64,000 bases of DNA from Methylacidiphilum caldifontis (GTDB lineage Bacteria > Verrucomicrobiota > Verrucomicrobiia > Methylacidiphilales > Methylacidiphilaceae). The DNA is taken from the NCBI RefSeq assembly GCF_017310505.1, contig NZ_CP065957.1:1612001-1676000 (forward strand). The letters are read 5' to 3'. The translations under genes and the position numbers were made by a program. Numbering within the stretch: the stretch's first letter is position 1; the number at the start of each line of letters is the position of its first letter. Under the pieces are notes generated by a model that was not told the DNA's origin, did not search any database, and saw nothing but the letters and a program-made list of their open reading frames with translations. Below, piece after piece: positions 9,565-18,252 of this stretch.

Positions 9565-9884
9565 ATGATATTTCTATTTTGAATTTTTAAGCCTTTTATA
9601 AAAAATAGTTCCTGTAAAAGAGAGAAGAAAGTATTTCTTTTTTGTCTTCTCTTCTGTAGAAAAGTCCAGTAAAAAGAATAAATCACTCCATTATGCTTCG
9701 CATTTATTAGTCTTTCTTCTAATGGATAAGATTAACAATCTATAGAAGAACTCCACACTCCTTCTCCGCAGATTGAGGGCATATTTTTAGCAATTCTTCC
9801 TGAGTTTTCATTTCCTTCTTTTGATTCTAAACTTCTTTTGAAGCGCTGCTCAATACCCAATGAATGACGAAAAAGGACAATAAT
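9565..9884. other. intergenic region between lipoprotein and oxidase genes
   Basis: About 320 bp carrying the divergent promoters of the lipoprotein gene and of the oxidase subunit I gene. It is AT-rich on the lipoprotein side. A very short frame opens at ATG 9860 and stops after seven codons, just before the oxidase start; it overlaps the alternative start at 9864. No stem-loop or known riboswitch was recognised. Confidence 0.5.
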
Positions 9885-11780
9885 ATGGACAATCAGAATT
9901 TCGTTAATGCTGAAAAAAAGGATGTTTCTCATCCTGTTCATCCCTCCTCTGTAGAAAGTGCGCAGGGAGAGCATCACAACCAAAACCATCATGAGGATTT
10001 GCCCTGGTACAGGAAGTACCTGTTTTCTACCGATCACAAGGTTATCGGTATACAGTACATGATTACTTCCTTGATCGTGGCGTTCTTTGGTTTTGGCCTA
10101 ATGATTGTTATGAGATGGCAGCTTTCTTATCCAGGAAAGCCGATTCCTTTTTTTGGAAAAATTCTGGAAAATATCTTTGGAAATGAGATGTTTGCGGGTG
10201 GGGTAATGACCCCTCAAGGCTACAACTCTTTTGGAGCTATCCATGGAACAGTGATGATATTTATGGCTCTTGTTCCCGCTCTTTTTGCTGGGTTTGGAAA
10301 TTTTGTTGTCCCTTTACAGTTAGGTGCTCCAGACATGGCTTTTCCTCGGCTCAACATGGCTAGTTTTTGGTGTTTTTTTGTAGGGGTAGTGATTATCATG
10401 GTGAGTTTTTTTGTTCCTGGAGGAGCAGCGAAATCGGGTTGGACTTCCTATCCTCCTCTTGCTGACTTGGCTGATTCCGGGCCGCATTTTCATCTTCTTT
10501 TTAACGGGCAAACCCTGTGGCTTTTAGGTATGGCTTTTAATATAACGGGTTCCTTGCTTGGAGTAATCAATATGATTACTACGATTTTTCAATTAAGGGT
10601 TCCCGGCTTAAGTTGGATGAGACTTCCTTTTTTCATTTGGGCTGAGTTGGTCACCGCTTTTCTCATGCTACTGGCTTTTCCTCCGCTGGAAGCAGCAGCG
10701 ATCATGCAATTAATGGATAGGTTGGCGGGGACAAGTTTCTTTTCTCCAGACGGGTTAATCGTCAATGGACAACATGCCCATTATAGTGGGGGAGGATCTC
10801 CTTTATTATGGCAACATCTTTTCTGGTTTTTAGGTCATCCCGAAGTTTATGTTCAGATTTTACCTACAATGGGTATTGTTGCCGAAATTCTCGCTAATAA
10901 TACTCGAAAACCCCTCTGGAGTTACAAGATCCTTGTCTACTCGGTTTTGACAATTGGTTTTGTGGGCATGATTGTCTGGGCCCATCACATGTATATGACG
11001 GGAATGGGACAAGCCATAAGCGCATTTTTTCAACTATTCACGACCATTATTTCCATCCCCTCTGTTCTCATTGGCACTGTTTTCCTCATGTCTCTTTGGG
11101 GAGCATCCATTCGGTTTAATCTGCCTATGTTGTTTGCCTTAGCCTGGCTTCCTTTGTTTGGCATCGGGGGGTTGACAGGCATTCCTTTAGGTTGGTCTAC
11201 TTCGGATATGGTTTTGCATGACACTTATTATGTCATTGGTCATTTCCATTATATGATGGCTCCAACTTCAATTATGGCTCTATTTGCAGGAATATATTAC
11301 TGGTATCCAAAGGCAACAGGTAGAGAGATGAATGTTTTATTGGGCAAACTTCATTTTTGGCCTACTTTTATAACCTTCAATGGAGTTTTTATCCCCATGT
11401 TGATTCAAGGTTTTGCAGGTGTGCATAGAAGATGGTATGATGGCGGTCAGGGATGGGAGATGGCCCAAGGAGTGTTGTGGCTTAATCATGTTATGTCCAT
11501 TTCAGCATGGTTGCTCGCTATTGCCCAGATTCCGTTCATTATCAATTTCTTCTGGAGCCTGTTTTATGGAAAGAAGGTTCAATCGGACAATCCTTGGCAG
11601 GGAACAACTCTGGAATGGGCGACACCGACGCCTCCAGGACATGGAAATTTTCTGCAACCTCTTACCGTTTATAGAGGACCCTACGAGTATAGTGTTCCAG
11701 GGGCAGATAAAGATTATTCTCCTCAATGGGAACCCGATGTTAGGCCAAAAGTTCCCCAAGCTAAAGTAGAAAAAGTCTAA
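9885..11780 (+). CDS. ctaD: haem-copper oxidase subunit I (A-type cytochrome oxidase)
   Basis: Catalytic subunit of a terminal oxidase in the inner membrane, reducing O2 to water. A His-rich N-terminus (HHNQNHHED) precedes about twelve helices. Ligand motifs are clear: FGAIHGTVMIF for low-spin haem, GHPEVY (His318, Tyr322; CuB and cross-link), VWAHHMY (CuB) and HDTYYVIGHFHYMM (both haems). APDMAFPR carries the D-channel Asp. The usual K-channel Lys appears replaced by Ile396. Start ATG 9885 is preferred over 9864 because AGGA sits seven bases upstream. Subunits II and III are not adjacent. Confidence 0.93.
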   Translation: MDNQNFVNAEKKDVSHPVHPSSVESAQGEHHNQNHHEDLPWYRKYLFSTDHKVIGIQYMITSLIVAFFGFGLMIVMRWQLSYPGKPIPFFGKILENIFGNEMFAGGVMTPQGYNSFGAIHGTVMIFMALVPALFAGFGNFVVPLQLGAPDMAFPRLNMASFWCFFVGVVIIMVSFFVPGGAAKSGWTSYPPLADLADSGPHFHLLFNGQTLWLLGMAFNITGSLLGVINMITTIFQLRVPGLSWMRLPFFIWAELVTAFLMLLAFPPLEAAAIMQLMDRLAGTSFFSPDGLIVNGQHAHYSGGGSPLLWQHLFWFLGHPEVYVQILPTMGIVAEILANNTRKPLWSYKILVYSVLTIGFVGMIVWAHHMYMTGMGQAISAFFQLFTTIISIPSVLIGTVFLMSLWGASIRFNLPMLFALAWLPLFGIGGLTGIPLGWSTSDMVLHDTYYVIGHFHYMMAPTSIMALFAGIYYWYPKATGREMNVLLGKLHFWPTFITFNGVFIPMLIQGFAGVHRRWYDGGQGWEMAQGVLWLNHVMSISAWLLAIAQIPFIINFFWSLFYGKKVQSDNPWQGTTLEWATPTPPGHGNFLQPLTVYRGPYEYSVPGADKDYSPQWEPDVRPKVPQAKVEKV

Positions 11781-12134
11781 GCAGTATAACCGAGGAAAGC
11801 CACCAAGAGTTCAATCAGATTATTCAATACATGAGGAAAGTGAAAAATGTACAGGATACTGGTATATATTGCGTTGATATCATGAGAGGCAAAAGGTAAA
11901 TAAGTTTAGGCATAATTCTAAACTCTATTTTTTTTGGCTCCTTGATGAAAGAAAGCTTGAAGTGAGTTGTTCTTTTTATCTAGCCTTTTCCCAATGAATT
12001 AGTCTTGTTTTTTCTTTTCGTCTTCGCATGGATTTAAACCCTAAAGCACACAACGAGTTGGTTTTTTACTGAATTGTTTTTGCAGAAAACGATACAGAAA
12101 AAAATTAAGTGGCATAGACTAAGTAATACAGTCC
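11781..12134. other. intergenic region after oxidase subunit I
   Basis: About 350 bp between the oxidase gene and the convergent beta-CASP gene. It is AT-rich, with no frame longer than about 25 codons, no recognised RNA and no convincing terminator hairpin. Confidence 0.5.
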
Positions 12135-13520
12135 TTAGACGTTTATGAGCTGTCCAGGGGGAGGGATGACGAGGTTAATGTGTGGACTTTCTTCTTCTAT
12201 TTTTTGCTTGAACCATTCGAGGGCAGTAGGATCCCCATGGACAAGAATACAAGTTCGGGGTTCCAGAAGTTGAATATAGGATAAAATGTCTTCCCTTTGG
12301 GCATGACTGGTAAGATCAAAATGATCTACTTCACAGAGGACAGGTTGAGGTTTGCTTGAGCTGTTGAGTACCACAAGATTTCCTCGCGGTGTAGCTAATA
12401 GTTGGCCAGCTGGGGACTCAGGGTCACAATAACCGACAAAAAATATGGAGTTTTTTTCGTTGGGTAGGAATTTTTGAGCTAAAATGTTAGAAATGGTATT
12501 TTCGTTCATCATTCCTGAAGTAACCAGATAAAGCTCTCCTTTGACGGGTTGGATTTTATGGGTTTTTTTCCCATTGACGACAATTGGTGCAATGGTATCC
12601 AGTATTTTGAAACCCGGGTATCTTCTTAATGATCTTGAAGAAAGCCTATCATATATTTCAGAAAAACTTCTACTTAACCCTCCAATGTAAATGGGACACT
12701 TTCTTAGTCTTCCCTTTTGTTGTTCAAAGAAAAGAGTAGTGATAATTTCTTGAGTTTTACCAAGTGCAAAAATAGGAATAAGGACTGATCCCCCTCTGTC
12801 GAAAGTATTTTCTATGCGATCGATAAGCCGTTGAATTTCAGTCTGCCTGGTTATACCCTTTTCCATCTCTTGAGCTCCTCGAGTCGACTCGATGATAAGC
12901 ACATCTATACCATCTTGAGGGAAATCGGCTGGAAGCATAAGGGTTTGTTCCTTGAAACTCACATCTCCGGTATAAAAAATCCTCCTGCCTCGGTGGAATA
13001 TACGTACACCTACGGCACCAAGGATATGACCGCTAGGGTAAAACCTAAAGGTAAGGGGTTCATGCTTGGGATTAGGATAACCATTTAATGACCATTCTTT
13101 ATTGATATGACAAATTTGCCATCGCTCGGTCCCATGATCGATTTCCTTGTGAGTATATAGGGGATATTCAGGGATTTGAAGAGCAAGCCTTTGTTTAAGC
13201 ATAACTTCGACCGAATTGTGAAGTAGGGGAAGGGTCAAGTGATAGGTGGGCTCGCTTAAAAAAACTTTTAGATTGGGATATTTTCTGAGGAATAAGGGTA
13301 GAGCTCCAGTATGGTCATGATGTGCATGGCTTATGATGAGGCAATCGACGGGATAATCTTCCAGGCTTTGAAAGTGAGGGGTAGCGAGTTCACCTTCAAT
13401 TTTTGGATGAAGCCCAGCATCAAGAACTAAGTGGCCGTCGTCACCAAAATCTAAAAAATATGAATTAGCACCTATTTCTATGGAACGTGTTAAATTTATA
13501 AATTTCACTAAACTAAGCAA
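12135..13520 (-). CDS. beta-CASP metallo-beta-lactamase-fold RNA-processing nuclease
   Basis: Predicted zinc-dependent ribonuclease related to CPSF73 and the YSH1/RNA-specificity family. 461 residues. The metallo-beta-lactamase zinc motif SHAHHDHTGALPLF is near residue 65. Further His/Asp ligands lie in SGHILGAVGVRIF and YTGDVSF. The beta-CASP insertion follows (residues about 205-350, with SVLIPIFALGKTQEI). The C-terminal SHAQREDILSYI and ILVHGDPTALEWF are the RNA-metabolising MBL signature. The RNA substrate is unknown. It is divergent from the alcohol dehydrogenase gene. Confidence 0.92.
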   Translation of the reverse strand: MLSLVKFINLTRSIEIGANSYFLDFGDDGHLVLDAGLHPKIEGELATPHFQSLEDYPVDCLIISHAHHDHTGALPLFLRKYPNLKVFLSEPTYHLTLPLLHNSVEVMLKQRLALQIPEYPLYTHKEIDHGTERWQICHINKEWSLNGYPNPKHEPLTFRFYPSGHILGAVGVRIFHRGRRIFYTGDVSFKEQTLMLPADFPQDGIDVLIIESTRGAQEMEKGITRQTEIQRLIDRIENTFDRGGSVLIPIFALGKTQEIITTLFFEQQKGRLRKCPIYIGGLSRSFSEIYDRLSSRSLRRYPGFKILDTIAPIVVNGKKTHKIQPVKGELYLVTSGMMNENTISNILAQKFLPNEKNSIFFVGYCDPESPAGQLLATPRGNLVVLNSSSKPQPVLCEVDHFDLTSHAQREDILSYIQLLEPRTCILVHGDPTALEWFKQKIEEESPHINLVIPPPGQLINV

Positions 13521-13637
13521 AAAGGCTGAATCAATTCTATTTTTGTGGTATTAACTTTGTAATTAATGTATTTCTGATCATAAATCAAGAGAAAATCAGT
13601 TCTACTTATAAAGTTTGATTGTCAGGGTAGTTGGAAA

Positions 13638-14651
13638 ATGAAAGCTGTATTGTTAACCAGTCCTTCAGCCTTAGAAGCGAAGCCATTGAAGATAGCCAGT
13701 GTTGGCGATCCTCATCCCATGGATGACGAAGTGTTGGTTAAAATTGAAGCCTGTGGGGTCTGCCGATCTAATCTTCATATGATTGAAGGCGATTGGATGG
13801 AAAGAGGCATACCTGCAAAACTTCCTATTATTCCCGGACATGAAATTGTAGGTAGGGTGGTAGAAATAGGAAACCGGGTTAGCCATTTTAGGAAAGGAGA
13901 TCGAGTAGGGCTTCAACCTCTCTGGTCTACATGTGGTAGATGCTCCTATTGTTGGACGGGAAAAGAGGAATTGTGTCAGCTAAAGGAAATCACCGGGGAA
14001 ACAGTTGATGGCGGTTATGCAGAGTATGTAATTGGCAAAGAAGATCATTTATACCTTGTTCCTGAAGCAATTCCTGCCGTAGAAGCTGCTCCCTTATTCT
14101 GTCCAGGAATTACCGCTTATCATGCCATAAAAAAGGCAGGAGATATAATGGGTAAACGTGTAGCCATTTTTGGTATTGGAGGGGTTGGTCATATGGCTCT
14201 GCAGTTTGCTCGCATTGCGGGAGCCACAACCATTGCTATCTCTAGAAATCCAGAGCACTTGAGAGTGGCAAAGGATTTAGGAGCTGATGAGTGTATAAAT
14301 GGAAATGATAAAAGCTCTTTGGAAAAATTAAAAAAAGAACAAGCGATTGATTGTGGGATTGTTTTTGCCCCTTCCAGTGCAGTGGCACAATTGGCTATGT
14401 CTTTAGTCAAAGCTGGTGGAAAGGTTATTGTGGGGGTTCAGGTTGAGTTGGGAAGCTTTTCTTTTGTCGAGGAAAAAGTGGTATTAGGGACAGTGATTGG
14501 TCCTAGAGAAGAAATGAAAGAAGTCCTGCAACTAGCGGCAGAGGGGAAAATCAAGCCAATATGTCAAGGCTTTTCTCTTGAGGATGCCCCTGAAGCTTTG
14601 ATGAAGCTAAAGAAAGGGGAAATCGTCATGCGGGCTGTTCTTGTAGTATAA
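13638..14651 (+). CDS. zinc-dependent alcohol dehydrogenase
   Basis: Medium-chain dehydrogenase, 337 residues. Catalytic zinc ligands are in CGVCRSNLH and GHEIVGRVVEIG. The structural zinc site C-x2-C-x2-C-x7-C is intact in STCGRCSYCWTGKEELC. The NAD(P)-binding fold shows IFGIGGVGHMALQFAR near residue 172. It most resembles bacterial AdhA/AdhP-type enzymes acting on short primary alcohols. The physiological substrate is not decided, and in a methanotroph it need not be methanol. It is single, on the plus strand. Confidence 0.93.
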   Translation: MKAVLLTSPSALEAKPLKIASVGDPHPMDDEVLVKIEACGVCRSNLHMIEGDWMERGIPAKLPIIPGHEIVGRVVEIGNRVSHFRKGDRVGLQPLWSTCGRCSYCWTGKEELCQLKEITGETVDGGYAEYVIGKEDHLYLVPEAIPAVEAAPLFCPGITAYHAIKKAGDIMGKRVAIFGIGGVGHMALQFARIAGATTIAISRNPEHLRVAKDLGADECINGNDKSSLEKLKKEQAIDCGIVFAPSSAVAQLAMSLVKAGGKVIVGVQVELGSFSFVEEKVVLGTVIGPREEMKEVLQLAAEGKIKPICQGFSLEDAPEALMKLKKGEIVMRAVLVV

Positions 14652-14669
14652 CCCTGCTTGATCTGAGTG

Positions 14670-15488
14670 TTAGTAAAATTTTTTCAAGATATGTGTCATC
14701 TCCCAGCTATTTTTTTGCAGCATAGGGTTTTTTATCTCGATAAAGTTCTTGGTATTCCTTAAGAATTTTTCAAGATCTTCGGGAAGGGGGGAAAAGAATT
14801 GCTGTTTATTTCCCTTCCAAAAGAAAGAAAGGGTGGCAGCATGTAAAGCATGTCGGGGTAGGAGCAATACTTTTCTCATTTCTTCTGTCCAACCCCATTT
14901 TGTGAATTCTAGAAAAAATAAAGGGTTAGGTCCATAGAGTTTATCTCCTACCAGAGGATGTTTGATTGTGGAAAGATGGACCCTAATCTGATGAAGCTTT
15001 CCCGTAATCGGTTTTATCCATAACAAACTATATCCTCCTCCATACCCGATGGGATAAACTTCTGATATGGAGTTAGCCCCATGAGCAACTATTCCTTGAC
15101 GAATAACGATTGAATTTCCATTCGATCCGCCCATGTAGCCGATAGGAGCTTCTATTTTCAAGAAATCAACCTTGAGCTCACCCCAGCAGATCGCTAGGTA
15201 TCCCTTTTGAATAAGCCTTTTTTCCATCTGCCGTCCAAAATAAGAGGCAACAGCCTCATTTTTAGCTACGAGTAAAAGTCCACTTGTTTCACGGTCTAAT
15301 CTATGGATGAGTCTGAAGGAGACATGGGGATGCTGATTTTGCAACCATTCCAAGATACTTGGATTTTTCTTTTTGTATGTGGGATGGGAAAGGAAAAAGG
15401 GGGGTTTGTCTAGGATGAGAAAATCCTCATTTTCAAATATGATCCGTGGGGGATAGGAAGGCTCATAAAAATTCATAAAAAAACTCAA
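14670..15488 (-). CDS. RluA-family pseudouridine synthase
   Basis: Isomerises specific uridines of rRNA or tRNA. 272 residues. The catalytic motif RLIHRLDRETSGLLLVAK holds the catalytic Asp. Other family signatures are FLILDKPPFFLSHPT near the start and KLHQIRVHLSTIKHPLVGDKLYG. No S4 domain is visible in front, so this is the short form (RluA/RluC catalytic domain only). It is convergent with the alcohol dehydrogenase gene. Target site unknown. Confidence 0.93.
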   Translation of the reverse strand: MSFFMNFYEPSYPPRIIFENEDFLILDKPPFFLSHPTYKKKNPSILEWLQNQHPHVSFRLIHRLDRETSGLLLVAKNEAVASYFGRQMEKRLIQKGYLAICWGELKVDFLKIEAPIGYMGGSNGNSIVIRQGIVAHGANSISEVYPIGYGGGYSLLWIKPITGKLHQIRVHLSTIKHPLVGDKLYGPNPLFFLEFTKWGWTEEMRKVLLLPRHALHAATLSFFWKGNKQQFFSPLPEDLEKFLRNTKNFIEIKNPMLQKNSWEMTHILKKFY

Positions 15489-15766
15489 GCTATTGTTTAA
15501 TATATCTTTCTTTGCGTCAATAAAGAGAAAGGATGGATGAGACTTCCATTCCTATTTAGAGAATAGAAATGTTTAACCAAATTTTTATTGATCAGATAAA
15601 CTTTTTAAGCAGATCGAAGGTATTCAGGATTAAATATTATTAAACATTGGCCAAGAATGATATTCTGGGCTAGCTAAATACCCATGGGTCTGTTCAGAGT
15701 TCTAGACCTGAAGCAATACCTCTCTTTAGATAGAGTTGGAGTTCTTATGACAACTACGGAAGAAGC

Positions 15767-16123
15767 TTACTCAACTATCTCGGCATTTTCTATTAAGTTA
15801 AACCCGTCTTTACTGACTACTTTGCCTTTGACAGTAATAGTTTGTTGAGCTTTAGAAACCAATTGCTGGTTTATGGGCTTGTGTTCTCCTACAATCAAGT
15901 AGAGTTTTCCATCTTCTCCCTTTAATCCCACAGGCAATCCAGAACCGATACAGGTTTTTGCACACTTTAAATGTTTTTCTCCTTCGGCCCCATGATCAAT
16001 ATAACAAACCATATCTAGTACTTTTCCTTTGATAACGGTCTTCTCTTCCTGTGCATAGGTAGAAAAGAAAGGATTGAAGGATACCAAAAGTGAGCAAATA
16101 AGGGAAAAAGCAATTTTTTTCAT
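15767..16123 (-). CDS. secreted Cys/His-rich protein of unknown function
   Basis: 118 residues from ATG 16123. The upstream extension to a TTG at 16183 is rejected, because MKKIAFSLICSLLVSF is a normal signal-peptide start with a likely cut after TYAQ. The mature part opens with an OB-like strand (VIKGKVLDMVCYID). It then shows C-x(11)-H-x2-C-x3-C (CYIDHGAEGEKHLKCAKTC) before IGSGLPVGL and a second KGKVVSKDG strand. The Cys/His spacing suggests metal or haem binding in the periplasm, but this is inference; the biochemical role is not recognised. Confidence 0.75.
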   Translation of the reverse strand: MKKIAFSLICSLLVSFNPFFSTYAQEEKTVIKGKVLDMVCYIDHGAEGEKHLKCAKTCIGSGLPVGLKGEDGKLYLIVGEHKPINQQLVSKAQQTITVKGKVVSKDGFNLIENAEIVE

Positions 16124-16908
16124 ACTGTATAAAGCATAATATAATGCAGTGTAATTGACAATAATGTATGCAGAAAAATTCAACTGTATGATCCAGTCAA
16201 TCCCTTATATAAGAATAGGGGTTTGATCATTTTTTCATAAAAATTTTTTTTATGTGCAATCGTGTTAGAGGGTAGTCAAATTTCACATTCCAACAAAGAT
16301 TTTCCTATAGATCCGCCAATATGAATGAAGAAATAACAAGGAGGAGTGAAAAAGGAAAAGAATGTGTCGATACATTCAGATGTATCAAAGAAGAGGCACA
16401 AGATCGGCTGGAAGAGATCCCATGTTGATGAAGTGATCTTGGTTTTAGAAATATATTTGGTCCTGAGGGAAACTTGAAATAAATCAAGAAACATTGTTTG
16501 AAAAGCGCGCGTGGCTTGGTTCAGGCTTTAGCTATGGAAATAGCGCTGAAATCTTATAACGATATGATAGATGTTGCCTTACAATCTCTATGATCCAATA
16601 TCGCTGTAATAAGAATTTCTTTTGAGCGCTGACTTATTCATTTTTCATCTCCAAGTTTATAGTAGAAGAGCTAGATCTCTTTCGAAGCTTGGTATTTTCA
16701 GCGAGGAGCTTGCCCAATTCACTTTATTGAGATTTCTACAGCTCATTTTGCCTTAAAGCTCCATGGATGATTTCTTTGGCATGGATTAGATCTGAGAGGC
16801 TGGGCTAAGCAGTAAACGTCCCTTTAAGAGGAGCAATCTTCGGGGATAATACACCCGGCAAGCAAAAAGGCCATTACCTGACCATGCGTTAGCAAAGGAT
16901 AAGAACCA
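16124..16908. other. gene-free decayed region left of the IS605 element
   Basis: About 780 bp with no convincing intact gene. Short open frames exist on both strands without ribosome sites. On the minus strand (about 16639-16800) a helical, Lys/Glu-rich stretch reads through two stop codons; restoring each to Gln by one base would give one continuous coiled segment, ...QNELxKSQxSELGKLLAEN. The region therefore looks like remnants of one or more dead genes, possibly transposases. The right end is the predicted target side of the IS element. Confidence 0.45.
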
Positions 16909-17060
16909 TTGACATCCTCCCCGGCCTGAAGGCCGGAGATTCCTACGGCGCTCAGGGGTGGCATGGCGCCTCTCCTGGGTCGCTTCGGTGGGTTCCTGCT
17001 TCCGACCGCCAGCGCGGTTCGATCCACAGGCCATCCGGGCTGACGGCTTGCGCCATCCCG
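16909..17060 (-). ncRNA. predicted omega RNA (reRNA) scaffold at the tnpB 3' end
   Basis: In IS605 elements the 3' end of tnpB and the right-end hairpin are transcribed as the guide RNA of TnpB. Here the hairpin at 16923-16938 and the conserved GGAGGATGTCAA end are intact. The scaffold should stop at about 16909 and the guide should be copied from flanking DNA at about 16908 down to 16889. The upstream limit given is arbitrary; the function is inference from the family. Confidence 0.5.
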
Positions 17061-18232
17061 CTGCAAGCGTGCAGCGTGCCCTGCCCTTCGTCCCGCAACA
17101 TTTGCATCCCACAAGAGAGGATGTTGATTGCACCGACCACATCGGCGTTGTCCTCGAAACCACATTCCACACACGCAAACCAGGCCTGCGTCTGGCGGTT
17201 GTCCGCCGAAACGTGTCCGCAGCACGGGCAGGCGCGGCTCGTATTCTGCGGCGGCACGGTGATCAGCCGGCCGCCCCGCCATGCCAGCTTGTAGTCCAGT
17301 TGGCGACCGAACTCGAACCAACCTTGATCCAGGATCGACTTGTTCAGGCCGGACATGGCCCGAACGTTTCGGCCTGGAGCCTCGACAGTGCCCGCCGCCG
17401 ACCCGGACATGTTCCGTACCTGCAAGTCCTCGACGAAGACTACAGCGTGGTTTTTGCTGATCGCTGTCGAGGTCTTATGCAGGTAGTCGCGGCGGACATT
17501 GGCGATGCGTGCGTGGATGCGCCCAACTCTTGCTTTTGCCTTCCTCCAGTTGTTGCTGAATCTGACCCTGCGGCTCAATGACTGCTGCGCCTTGCCCAAG
17601 CGTTGCTCATGCCGCCTGAAGCTGTGGAGCGGGGCGTAGAACGTGCCATCCGAGAGCGTAGCGAAGCGGGCGATCCCCATGTCGATGCCAACCGTACCTC
17701 CTTGCGGGACGATCTGCTCCACCTCCCGCTCGGCCTGGATGCTCACGTACCACTTACCGCATGACTGGCTTACGGTGACGTTCTTGACTACACCGAGCAG
17801 CTCCCGGCTGTTGCGGTAGCGCAGCCAACCGAGCTTGGGCAGAAAGATGCGGTTGTTGTGCTGCTCCAGCTTGATCTGCTTCGGGTCGGGATAGCGGAAG
17901 CTATCCGACATGCCTTTCTTCCTGAAGCGTGGGAAACCAGCCCACTTGGCAAAGAAGTTGGCGTAGGCTCGCTCCAGGTCTTTGAGGGATTGTTGCAAGG
18001 GATGCACCGGAGCGTCCTTGAGCCATGCCGTTTCCGCGCTGTTGCGCCACTCGGTGAGCAGCTTGCACAACCCAGCGTAGCCAAGTTTTTTCTCGCCTCG
18101 CTCGTGGCGCTCCTTCTGCAACGCCAGCGCCCTGTTGTAAACGAACCGGCATGAGCCAGCGAAGCGGCACATTTGCCGCTCTTGCTGGCCGTTTGGCATC
18201 AATTCGTACTTGAAGGCTTGGCGGATAAGCAT
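16952..18232 (-). CDS. tnpB: RNA-guided endonuclease TnpB (IS605 OrfB)
   Basis: 426 residues, full length. The N-terminal helix-turn-helix/WED region starts MLIRQAFKYELMPNGQQ. The RuvC catalytic residues are all present: Asp184 in GIDMGIARFATL, Glu268 in VVFVEDLQVRNM and Asp364 in NADVVGAINIL. The zinc finger CPCCGHVS...CVECGF (Cys335, 338, 354, 357) is intact. The nuclease therefore looks active. The last 40 or so residues differ from the usual tail, and another frame there carries the familiar ending (RKQEPTEAT), so a late frameshift outside the catalytic core is likely. Base composition is far richer in GC than the neighbours, indicating recent acquisition. Confidence 0.93.
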   Translation of the reverse strand: MLIRQAFKYELMPNGQQERQMCRFAGSCRFVYNRALALQKERHERGEKKLGYAGLCKLLTEWRNSAETAWLKDAPVHPLQQSLKDLERAYANFFAKWAGFPRFRKKGMSDSFRYPDPKQIKLEQHNNRIFLPKLGWLRYRNSRELLGVVKNVTVSQSCGKWYVSIQAEREVEQIVPQGGTVGIDMGIARFATLSDGTFYAPLHSFRRHEQRLGKAQQSLSRRVRFSNNWRKAKARVGRIHARIANVRRDYLHKTSTAISKNHAVVFVEDLQVRNMSGSAAGTVEAPGRNVRAMSGLNKSILDQGWFEFGRQLDYKLAWRGGRLITVPPQNTSRACPCCGHVSADNRQTQAWFACVECGFEDNADVVGAINILSCGMQMLRDEGQGTLHACSGMAQAVSPDGLWIEPRWRSEAGTHRSDPGEAPCHP

Positions 18233-18252
18233 GGAAACATTATACTTAGCCT

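Noticed and set aside
13638-14651. Methanol dehydrogenase or other methane-oxidation gene
   Set aside because: This is an NAD(P)-dependent zinc alcohol dehydrogenase; it has no PQQ or lanthanide-site motifs.
16276-16494. 72-codon minus-strand frame in the decayed region
   Set aside because: Phe/Ser-rich text without ribosome site or domain; also open in an overlapping frame.
16952-18170. Several long plus- and minus-strand frames inside the IS element
   Set aside because: GC-rich DNA keeps several frames open by chance; only the TnpB frame has family motifs.
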